DNA of 64,000 nt from Aquimarina sp. Aq78. GTDB taxonomy: Bacteria > Bacteroidota > Bacteroidia > Flavobacteriales > Flavobacteriaceae. Made by a program: the position numbers and the translations under genes. Of the stretch, positions 56,177 through 64,000 are shown one piece after another. The number at the start of each line of letters is the position of its first letter. The first letter of the stretch is position 1. A model generated the notes under the pieces. That model did not search any database. It was not told the DNA's origin and worked only from the letters and a program-made list of their open reading frames with translations. Location: contig NZ_OMKA01000029.1 of assembly GCF_900299525.1 (NCBI RefSeq), positions 765,970-829,969 of the forward strand, written 5' to 3'.

Positions 56177-59100
56177 ATGAAAAACTACCATTTACTCTTA
56201 CTTACCCTACTCCTATCGGTAGCCTGCTTTGCCAATACTGGTAAAGATTCGTTATCGGTTGCCAAAAAGAAAACGGCATCGTCAGTATATAAAAACCCGA
56301 TAGCCAAAGGACTAGACTCTCTGGCATTACAGCGATTAGCTGCTTTTAAAGCGAAACGGATAAAGGATCAGGCGGGTAGTGCCTATGCTTTGCGTAAATA
56401 CAACACCAAGCAGTTTCGATCTTTTCCAGAATTAGAAACTCCATCGACAGGTGCTCCTGCCGAAAATTTCTTTCAGGGATTGGCAGAGTTTACCAAAGAT
56501 TATATCAAAAAAATCTATAAACCTACTCCAAAAACAGATTCTTTGGTGAGTAAAGCCAAAGAGCTATTTAAAGAGATAGAAAAGCAGGAAAATTTTATCA
56601 ATATCATCAGTGGTAAAGAGTTACTTCAATTTCCTGTAGGAATCAAAAAACAAGTATCCACAAATTCATCAATTACCATTGGTATTGTAAAGGCCAAGTT
56701 ACATGCTAACTATTCTGAAGTAGATTTATTTGCAAAACTTACATTGGGTGAATTAAGCACCGAATTGTTTTTTGGAGCCAATAATGTAAAACTGTCTCAT
56801 GAAGGAGGAATTTATGGTGAGGCACAATTAAACCTGTTAGGTGATTTTCCGATAGGACAAAGTGGTGGACAATGGATTATCACTTTTAAAGGAGGATTAG
56901 AGAGTGATGGTAGTGCAACAAAACAAACGTATATCACTATCGACTGTACGGGTAAAGTAAAAGAAATAGCGCTAGAAGCCGATGTGCGAATTGCCAAAAC
57001 AGTGGCAATTCCATTAAATGATGATGGTACCAAAAAATTCCCGGGAGAAACAAAACCGCAAGACGGTAAAAACCCTGCCGGTAATGAAAGTTATGTAGGA
57101 GCTAGTTTCAGTTTTGTAGCAACCTCTTTACAAGACCTTTTAATCGAACTGGATTTACCAAAATTCGAACTTAAACCTTTACCTGGGTGGGCGTTCAAAA
57201 TGCACGATGTAGTATTGGATCTTAGTGATACCAAAAACTCACCACTAGTAGATTTTCCTAAAATCTATGATGAGCAACAATTAATCCCTTCAAATCAAAA
57301 AGAACTATGGCGTGGCTTTTATGGTAATGAAGTAAGTGTCACTCTACCACCAGAATTTCAGATTACAAAATCTGAAGAACGTATTTCTTTTGGAGCAAAA
57401 GGTTTACTAATCGATAACTTTGGAGTATCTGGGAACTTTTTTGCATCTAATTTGTTTAATATTAATGAAGGAAATGCTGGTAAATGGCAATATTCACTAG
57501 ATTCTGTAAATGTAGACATACAGGTCAATCATTTTATCAAAGCCGATTTTAGTGGAGAATTGGTGCTCCCAATTAGTAAATCCGATTCTAGTAGTAATGG
57601 AGCTCTGGGCTACAAAGGACTGATTACTGCGGATCAACACTATAGTGTTCGGGTAGAAGTAACAGATGATGTAGACTTCAATATTTTTAAAAGTAAAGCA
57701 AAGCTATTTCCCGAGTCCTATATTAAAATGGAGGTAGAGAACGGAAAGTTTTATCCCGAAGCTAACCTCACCGGGCTTATGGCTTTTAATAAGGCTCAAA
57801 AAGATTCTCTGAATGCCATATCATCACAAGATAAAGATAGAGATGTAGGCGATATAGAATCTCTTAATTTTGATGGTCTTTCCTTTCAAAATTTTAAAAT
57901 TCAAACCAAAACACGTCCCTACCTCTCTATAAAATACATGGGATTCAAAGACACTATTGCGCTGCCAAAAATTGCAGGGTTTCAATTAGGGTTTTATGAC
58001 ATCAAAGCAAAAGTGTATGAAGATGATCGTGCAGAAATAGGACTTAATAGTTACCTCAATCTCGATAAATCAGGGATCAAAGGAGATGTTAGACTTCGTA
58101 TCATAGGAAAACTAAAGGAGGGAGATTATTTAAAATGGCAATTCGATAAAATTGAAGTCGATGAAGTTGAAGTCGATGTAAAGCGTAAAAACTTTGAATT
58201 TTATGGTAAGCTTGCCTTTTTTAGGGATAATCCAATATACGGAAAAGGACTATCTGGTAAACTTAGACTATATGCCGAAAGTCTGAAAATCGAACTTGAA
58301 GCTAAAGGAATTTTTGGACGACAAGACGATTTCAGATATTGGTATGTCGATGCTTTTGGCAGACCACTTTCGAGCAAGAGTGATAAAGCCTTAAAAATCC
58401 ATGATATCGGCGGTGGGGTCTACCATCATATGCGAAAAGCAGGGATGGATGAACGTGCAGAAAGCATGTCGGGAATTTATTATCGTCCAGATATAGATAC
58501 CGAATTTGGCTTTAAGGCTATGGCTGCCTTTGAAGTAAAAAAATCAGCAACCTTTACAGGGTTATTTGCTATCGAAATGAGTTTCAACAGCAAATCTGCT
58601 GGTGGTGGAATCAGCAGGCTTGGATTCTATGGTGGTGCAGCATTAATGACTTCTGGTGGTAGTAGTGGAGGTAGTAGCGGTGGTAATGCTCCTTTCGGAA
58701 CCGTAGATGGCATGCAAAAGAAATTAGCCGAAAAAGAAAAGTCAATCAGCAACTTCCATGAGATGTCCATTGATAAGGAAGGGATTAAATATTTTGCTAC
58801 AGAAGTATTTCCGAATATCTTAACCGGTAAAGAACAATTTGCTGCGCAATTAGCTGTCGATTTTGATTTTAGAAATGATACCTACTGGGGGATGTTTGAT
58901 GTATTCCTTAATCTTGGTCAGATTAGAGGTGCCGGAGAGAAAAACAGATTGGGATATATCGAATTTTATGATGCCCCCGATGATTGGTACATCTATATTG
59001 GTACTCCCACCAAGCGTTTTGGTGTAGCTGGTATTCCTATAGGACCTTTTGATGCCGCATTTGACTTGTACTATATGACTGGAACAATTCTTCCTGATCC

Positions 59101-61045
59101 TGCATTACCAAAACCTGAAGTGATTGATATTTTGAACCTAAGTGGAGACGAGCTTCTTTTTGGCAGAAACTTTAATAGTCAATTAGCACAAGGTACCGGG
59201 TATGCTTTTGGAGCATATGTAGAAATAGGAAAAAGTTTTGATTGGGGAATCATATATGCATCGGTAAGAGCTGGCGTAGGTTTTGATTTTATGATCAAAG
59301 ATTTTGGAGATGCTCATTGTAAAGGAAAAGCAGGGCCATTAGGTATGGACGGATGGTATGCCACGGGGCAACTCTATGCATTCCTACAAGGAGAAATTGG
59401 TGCTCAAATCAAAATTTTTGGTTTCAGAAAAAGAATACCTATTCTAAAAGCGGGAGTAGCAGTATTGGCACAAGGCCAACTACCAAACCCTTGGTTCGTA
59501 AAAGGGTATGCCGGTATAAAAGTAAGAATATTAGGTCTTGTAACCGTGCAGGCTCGACTTAAAGTTACTATTGGTGAAGAATGTGAAATTGTCGGTAAAA
59601 CAGGACTACAGGAAGTAGTCATTATCTCTGATATTTCTCCAGAAAACAACAGTGACAAAGTAGATGTTTTCGAAGCAGTTCAAGTTGCTTTTAATGTCCC
59701 TATTGGCGAAGTTGTAGAAATCAGTGATGATTTAGGTTCAAAAAAATACCAGGTAGAGCTTAAAGAAATTACAATAAAAGAAGGATCTACTGCTCTTGCA
59801 GGTGAACAAGTATGGAATAGTAATAAAGACATAATGATCTTTGAACCAGACGATATTTTACCTCCTGAGAAAAAAATAACTGCAACGGTAAAAGTACAAT
59901 TTAATGAATATAAAGGAGGCCAATGGGTAGCCGTTCTCGAAAATGGTCAACCAATAGTAGAAGAAAAAACAGTAAACTTTACTACAGGTAAGGCTCCTAC
60001 AAAAATCCCGTATAAAAATATCGAATATATGTACCCAATAGTGGATCAACGCTATGTTCTTCCCAAAGAAAGTAATACTGGATATGTACAGTTAGAGCGT
60101 GGGCAAGATTACTTATTTGGTACAGAAGGTTTTAAAGACGAGCTGTTCTTTATTACTGAAAATGGAAAATCCATGAAAACCCAGTTTTCTTACGACACGG
60201 CAAATAACACATTAACTTTCAACCTTCCCAAGTTACCTAATAAGACAGGAATTGTTTATAAACTAATAACTTCAAAATTAGGTTCAGGGGGCAATGATGG
60301 TAGTACCTCAGAAGAGACTTATACTAATGTGAGTGATGATGTATCTATTTCTCAGAATACACTTACAGGAAATGCATCTACTAATGCTTCTTTAACACGA
60401 CTAGAATTCAATTTTAGCACAAGTAGATTTAATACCTTCAAAGAGAAAATAAGGGCAATGGATATAACAGACTACTATACTTTTATGGATGGTTCTTCTA
60501 ATGCCGCACAGATGGAGCTACGAATTGCAAGATTCGAACCATTTGATGTTAATGAAGTATTAGGTACCCGATATAGTTTAAACAAACCTTTAATGTCTGG
60601 TGTTGGAATGAAGTCTGATTATTATTATGAAAAAGAAATTCATCCTTTACTCTATCAAAACTATCCTTTGGACACTAATATTCGAGTAAACAGAGATGAG
60701 AATGTTTTGGGAACACCCCCTATGAAAAATATTAAGCCTTCTCTAACATATAGTGAATATGTACAAAACAATCCAGAGAACACTTATCTAAAAGAACGTT
60801 TTCCTTTTCGATGGAACCTTGCTGCAGCATACAAAGAAGATTTTGTACATCTACAATATGTGATCGTAAACAGGTATCTAAATACGAATCCGATAGATAC
60901 TAATGCTTATCAAAAATATAAATATATCATTGATGGTATATTCCCATATATTAATGTAGAAAAATACCAGGTAGAGTTTCAGTATGCACTGCCAAACAAA
61001 ACATCTGGTAACAAAATTAAAGTAGATTATAAAAATTATTTTTAA
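56177..61045 (+). CDS. Giant beta-rich exported protein, unknown function
   Basis: A 1622-aa exported protein. The signal peptide is either a weak lipobox (SVAC) or a normal one ending at FAN. A basic helical region (25-150) is followed by about 650 residues of regular amphipathic strands (160-820) resembling TamB/AsmA or barrel-like lipid-binding repeats. A Gly-Ser linker (GGSSGGSSGGN, about 827-837) leads to a second beta domain (to about 1140). An Ig-like domain of Big_5 type lies at about 1147-1265, and a C-terminal region of about 350 residues is rich in Tyr and Asn. No enzymatic motif is seen. It follows the toxin/immunity pair by 126 nt and may be part of the surface apparatus. Confidence 0.65.
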   Translation: MKNYHLLLLTLLLSVACFANTGKDSLSVAKKKTASSVYKNPIAKGLDSLALQRLAAFKAKRIKDQAGSAYALRKYNTKQFRSFPELETPSTGAPAENFFQGLAEFTKDYIKKIYKPTPKTDSLVSKAKELFKEIEKQENFINIISGKELLQFPVGIKKQVSTNSSITIGIVKAKLHANYSEVDLFAKLTLGELSTELFFGANNVKLSHEGGIYGEAQLNLLGDFPIGQSGGQWIITFKGGLESDGSATKQTYITIDCTGKVKEIALEADVRIAKTVAIPLNDDGTKKFPGETKPQDGKNPAGNESYVGASFSFVATSLQDLLIELDLPKFELKPLPGWAFKMHDVVLDLSDTKNSPLVDFPKIYDEQQLIPSNQKELWRGFYGNEVSVTLPPEFQITKSEERISFGAKGLLIDNFGVSGNFFASNLFNINEGNAGKWQYSLDSVNVDIQVNHFIKADFSGELVLPISKSDSSSNGALGYKGLITADQHYSVRVEVTDDVDFNIFKSKAKLFPESYIKMEVENGKFYPEANLTGLMAFNKAQKDSLNAISSQDKDRDVGDIESLNFDGLSFQNFKIQTKTRPYLSIKYMGFKDTIALPKIAGFQLGFYDIKAKVYEDDRAEIGLNSYLNLDKSGIKGDVRLRIIGKLKEGDYLKWQFDKIEVDEVEVDVKRKNFEFYGKLAFFRDNPIYGKGLSGKLRLYAESLKIELEAKGIFGRQDDFRYWYVDAFGRPLSSKSDKALKIHDIGGGVYHHMRKAGMDERAESMSGIYYRPDIDTEFGFKAMAAFEVKKSATFTGLFAIEMSFNSKSAGGGISRLGFYGGAALMTSGGSSGGSSGGNAPFGTVDGMQKKLAEKEKSISNFHEMSIDKEGIKYFATEVFPNILTGKEQFAAQLAVDFDFRNDTYWGMFDVFLNLGQIRGAGEKNRLGYIEFYDAPDDWYIYIGTPTKRFGVAGIPIGPFDAAFDLYYMTGTILPDPALPKPEVIDILNLSGDELLFGRNFNSQLAQGTGYAFGAYVEIGKSFDWGIIYASVRAGVGFDFMIKDFGDAHCKGKAGPLGMDGWYATGQLYAFLQGEIGAQIKIFGFRKRIPILKAGVAVLAQGQLPNPWFVKGYAGIKVRILGLVTVQARLKVTIGEECEIVGKTGLQEVVIISDISPENNSDKVDVFEAVQVAFNVPIGEVVEISDDLGSKKYQVELKEITIKEGSTALAGEQVWNSNKDIMIFEPDDILPPEKKITATVKVQFNEYKGGQWVAVLENGQPIVEEKTVNFTTGKAPTKIPYKNIEYMYPIVDQRYVLPKESNTGYVQLERGQDYLFGTEGFKDELFFITENGKSMKTQFSYDTANNTLTFNLPKLPNKTGIVYKLITSKLGSGGNDGSTSEETYTNVSDDVSISQNTLTGNASTNASLTRLEFNFSTSRFNTFKEKIRAMDITDYYTFMDGSSNAAQMELRIARFEPFDVNEVLGTRYSLNKPLMSGVGMKSDYYYEKEIHPLLYQNYPLDTNIRVNRDENVLGTPPMKNIKPSLTYSEYVQNNPENTYLKERFPFRWNLAAAYKEDFVHLQYVIVNRYLNTNPIDTNAYQKYKYIIDGIFPYINVEKYQVEFQYALPNKTSGNKIKVDYKNYF

Positions 61046-61127
61046 AAGAAATGAGCATAGTTAAGAATTTCTATACCATAGAAATAATTGCTACGCGATT
61101 ACATCTAACAATAGAAAAAACAAATAG

Positions 61128-63218
61128 ATGAAATTAAAATATTGCATACTATATATAATGTTGCTTTTTGGAAGCTTAAGTATTAGTATATCTGCACAAG
61201 AGAAAAGTACAGAAACTCCTAAGAAAATAGTGGTAAAAGCTTTTGCAAAAAAAGATGCAATACTATTGCGTTGGGCAGTAACGGATAAATATGCCTGGAA
61301 ATATAGTAATCAATACGGTTTTGTGGTAGAACGTACAACCGTTCTGCGTGATGGAAAACCTCTAACTAACCCTGAAAAGAGAATAATTTCTGGAGATACC
61401 ATTAAACCAAGACCTCCAAAAGATTGGGAGAGTTTCATTCAGCAAAACGATATGGCAGCTATTGCAGCGCAAGCTATTTATGGAGAAACTTTTCAAGTAG
61501 ATAATCAAGAAGAAAATCAATTGCTTAGGGTATTTTATGAAAGTGAAGAGTTGGATCGTCGATTTGGATTTTCATTATTTGCTATTGATCAAGATTTTAA
61601 AGTAGCTCAATATGCTGGACTTGGATATGTAGACACCGATGTTAAAGAAAATGAAAAGTATCTCTATAACATAAAAAGTGCTATCCCAAAAGAACGAATG
61701 GAATTGGAGCCCTCTGGAGCCTTTATCAGCACAAAAGACATTGAAGAATTACCACAACCATCTGACTTTTTTGGGTATTTCTATAAAAATGCATTTGTTT
61801 TGGTATGGGAGTATGATCAGCTACTCCCCTATTACACAGCATACAATTTGGAAAGATCTGAAGATGGTCAGGTTTTTAATAAAATCAACGATGTTCCCAT
61901 TACCAAATTAGCAGACACACCATATTCTGGAGTTTCCTATACCGATTCTATACCTCAATATGGTAAAAAATATTGGTATCGTATTGTAGGTATCAATTAT
62001 TTTAGTGAAACCAGTCCCCCATCTGAAGTGGCAGAATTAATAGGGTTTAAAGAACTAAAAACTGAACCTGTAATTTCTGGTACAAATATTATTTCTGAAA
62101 ATGAAGTAGAACTGGAATGGACTTTTGCAGAAGAAGAACAATGGAAACTTAGAAAATACGAACTTTTGCGTGCCGAAAAAGCAGTAGGGCCATATAAAAC
62201 TGTAATTGATAGCATATCTCCAAATCAGAAAAAGATTACCTACGGACCGTTATCAGATATTAATTATTTTAAGCTCAAAGCTTTTGGAAAATATCAGGAT
62301 TATAAAGAATCTCCTCCTGCTATGGTGCAACCTATAGATAGTATTCCTCCAAAAAAACCACAAGGCCTGGAAGGAATTGTAGACACACTAGGCATAGTTG
62401 CACTAAAATGGGTAAAAAACACCGAATTGGATTTAAAAGGATATGATATTTTGAGAGCTTATCGTAAAGATCAGGAATTCACAAAATTGAATAAAGCCAA
62501 TCTTATTAATGAAAGTTTTATTGATAGTATCGATATGACTTCTTTCGACAAAGCAGTTTACTACCGATTAATCGCAGTAGATAATCGGTATAATGAATCT
62601 ATACCTTCGGATACTTTAGTACTTAAAAAACCAGATAGAATACCACCTACATCACCCGTATTTAAAACTTATGAAATAAAAGAAGGTGCTGTCAATTTTT
62701 CATGGGTCAACAGTTCGTCTGATGATTGGGAAGCAACTGTAGTATATAGAAAAAATGCAACCGACTCTATAACCCAACCCTGGGAGAAAATATATGAGAC
62801 AAGCATAGATTCTATAACCAGGTTTACAGATACAAAGACCAATCCAGGCAGAAAATACCAGTACACGTTAATTACAGTGGATCAAAGTGGTCTGGAAAGC
62901 GAACCGACCCCTCCCGTAGTTATTGTTATGCCAGGAAAATTGATGCAACCCGGGGTAAAAGGATTATATGCAACAGTAGATCGTGAAGGCAAATTTATAC
63001 AACTCACCTGGCGATTTAAAGAAGAGAATGCTGTAGAGATACAAGTATATAGAAAGAGGATTGAAGATTCATTTACCTTATATAAGCGGTTAGCCCCAGA
63101 TGATAAAGGGTGGATAGATCAAAACCTAACTCCAAATACTACATATAAATATGCTTTTAAAGCAGTATTTAATGATGGTAGTGTGAGCGAATGGAAGGAG
63201 ATTGAAGTAGTATACTAA
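61128..63218 (+). CDS. Exported fibronectin type III repeat protein
   Basis: A 696-aa exported protein with a signal peptide ending at SISAQ. After an N-terminal domain of about 200 residues come about five fibronectin-III-like repeats of 90-100 residues. Their recurring hallmarks are VxLxWxxxxE, YxxxRA/ERS and KYWYRIVGINYFSE / KAVYYRLIAVDNRYNES / KYQYTLITVDQSGLES. IPPTSPVF and IPPKKPQG mark repeat boundaries. There is no T9SS C-terminal domain. It lies 82 nt after the 1622-aa gene and 8 nt before the next adhesin-like gene. A protein-binding surface role is likely. Confidence 0.75.
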   Translation: MKLKYCILYIMLLFGSLSISISAQEKSTETPKKIVVKAFAKKDAILLRWAVTDKYAWKYSNQYGFVVERTTVLRDGKPLTNPEKRIISGDTIKPRPPKDWESFIQQNDMAAIAAQAIYGETFQVDNQEENQLLRVFYESEELDRRFGFSLFAIDQDFKVAQYAGLGYVDTDVKENEKYLYNIKSAIPKERMELEPSGAFISTKDIEELPQPSDFFGYFYKNAFVLVWEYDQLLPYYTAYNLERSEDGQVFNKINDVPITKLADTPYSGVSYTDSIPQYGKKYWYRIVGINYFSETSPPSEVAELIGFKELKTEPVISGTNIISENEVELEWTFAEEEQWKLRKYELLRAEKAVGPYKTVIDSISPNQKKITYGPLSDINYFKLKAFGKYQDYKESPPAMVQPIDSIPPKKPQGLEGIVDTLGIVALKWVKNTELDLKGYDILRAYRKDQEFTKLNKANLINESFIDSIDMTSFDKAVYYRLIAVDNRYNESIPSDTLVLKKPDRIPPTSPVFKTYEIKEGAVNFSWVNSSSDDWEATVVYRKNATDSITQPWEKIYETSIDSITRFTDTKTNPGRKYQYTLITVDQSGLESEPTPPVVIVMPGKLMQPGVKGLYATVDREGKFIQLTWRFKEENAVEIQVYRKRIEDSFTLYKRLAPDDKGWIDQNLTPNTTYKYAFKAVFNDGSVSEWKEIEVVY

Positions 63219-63226
63219 AAACGAAT

Positions 63227-64000
63227 ATGAAGAAACTTGTTATAATAACACTATTATTGTTCTGTTCTATAAGTTTTTATGGGCAAAACTATTATAGCTT
63301 TAATTGGCAGTGGGGAGAAATATCTGCTGGTAAAAGATCAAGCTCTGTGACAGTTATTATTGTAAAAGAAAATGGAACAGAAGAAGAAGTCCTTTCAGGA
63401 AATCCATCACAAAATAGTAGAAGAGTATTGAATTTAAATTCTAAAATTGCTTCTATCATTCTAAAAACTTCTTGGGTCGGAACTAATTTAATGCTAAATT
63501 GTTTTAACAATCAAACCTTTAGCTATGTTGATGATTGTAATTTTAGATCTTCTCTGGGATGTTATCCCAGTGGCCCTTCGGGTCCTTCTCAGCTTGGTCT
63601 TTATGTTCAAATAAGTTCGGTTTCTATTCCTCCTCAAGTATCTCAAGATCCTATATGTTATAGAGAAAATGCAGAAATAGATGTTCGTTCTACTTGTGAT
63701 AACCTAATTGTAGATAAATGGTACTACACACTACCTGGCGAATCAGAGCAATATTTATCAGGACATGACGGGGAAAGCGTATTAAACTTTAATTTAAGTG
63801 AATTAACGGATACTCCTCGTAACTATTTAGGCCCTCCTATAAGGTTACGTGCAGAATATAAGTCTTATCCTAATGCAGAAGTGCGAACAGTAACATTTCT
63901 AAATTGTTCTCCTGAGTTAACGAGTCCGCCAACTATTATCAACCCTACCTGTAGCGATAATAACAACGGTAGTTTTACAGTTACTTTTGACAGAGAGCTC
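63227..64000 (+). CDS. SprB-repeat-like adhesin, 5' part only
   Basis: 258 codons of an exported protein that continues beyond the right edge. The signal peptide (MKKLVIITLLLFCSISFYGQ) is followed by a cysteine-containing beta-rich region with SGPSGPSQ. The visible end, PTCSDNNNGSFTVTF (about residues 240-254), is like the start of an SprB repeat of gliding-motility and type IX adhesins. It starts 8 nt after the FnIII gene in the same operon. If it is an SprB-type adhesin, a PorP/SprF gene would be expected downstream. Confidence 0.65.
   Translation, partial: MKKLVIITLLLFCSISFYGQNYYSFNWQWGEISAGKRSSSVTVIIVKENGTEEEVLSGNPSQNSRRVLNLNSKIASIILKTSWVGTNLMLNCFNNQTFSYVDDCNFRSSLGCYPSGPSGPSQLGLYVQISSVSIPPQVSQDPICYRENAEIDVRSTCDNLIVDKWYYTLPGESEQYLSGHDGESVLNFNLSELTDTPRNYLGPPIRLRAEYKSYPNAEVRTVTFLNCSPELTSPPTIINPTCSDNNNGSFTVTFDREL

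Overview
The window reads as the chromosome of a Flavobacteriaceae-type Bacteroidota, perhaps a marine Aquimarina-like species; the genus is inference. The support is low G+C, TAnnTTTG-type -7 promoter boxes, Bacteroidota lipoproteins (Cys followed by an acidic stretch), a mevalonate pathway with a GYDIA-type GHMP kinase, a lipid A gene, POT/DPP-IV peptide scavenging and giant multi-domain secreted proteins.

Layout. (1) 1-2450: an accessory peptide cassette. It holds the 3' end of a cysteine-rich knottin-like peptide gene, a membrane protein fusing a degenerate C39 peptidase domain, VKOR and thioredoxin, and a 56-aa double-glycine-leader peptide with four cysteines. (2) 2456-15898: mostly housekeeping. 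It includes an orphan OppC-like permease with Prc protease, SurE/LpxB, a hybrid histidine kinase, a C40 lipoprotein, ComEC, a serine hydrolase and a thioredoxin. (3) 16000-21140 (minus): DPP-IV followed by two POT transporters, a dipeptide release and uptake operon. (4) 21524-24250: HMG-CoA reductase, GHMP kinase and a small lipoprotein. (5) 24512-27570: an ArsR-rhodanese, rhodanese-metallo-beta-lactamase and MFS sulfur-stress operon with a clear operator/promoter. (6) 27660-34386: SucA/SucB, small unknown proteins and a polyprenyl synthase. (7) 34571-41212: TetR, TolC, adaptor and RND efflux operon. (8) 41310-45267 (minus): a surface lipoprotein and a LytTR regulator with TPR histidine kinase. 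(9) 45268-64000: a 790-bp regulatory region, then a long plus-strand run of secreted and outer-membrane genes that leaves the window.

Region 9 is the most unusual part. An outer-membrane barrel precedes a 1831-aa TANFOR-type protein that contains a zincin motif and ends in a pre-toxin segment with no toxin. Next come an exported protein with an intact E..D..ExK nuclease-like signature and a cytosolic beta-propeller protein coupled to it by an ATGA overlap (candidate toxin and immunity). These are followed by a 1622-aa beta-rich exported protein, a fibronectin-III protein and the start of an SprB-repeat-like adhesin. The divergent LytTR/histidine kinase pair and a 22-bp-period direct repeat in the shared intergenic region suggest, but do not prove, that this two-component system controls the locus.

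No tRNA, rRNA, CRISPR array, insertion sequence or origin was recognised. Functions rest on motifs read by eye; no database search was run.
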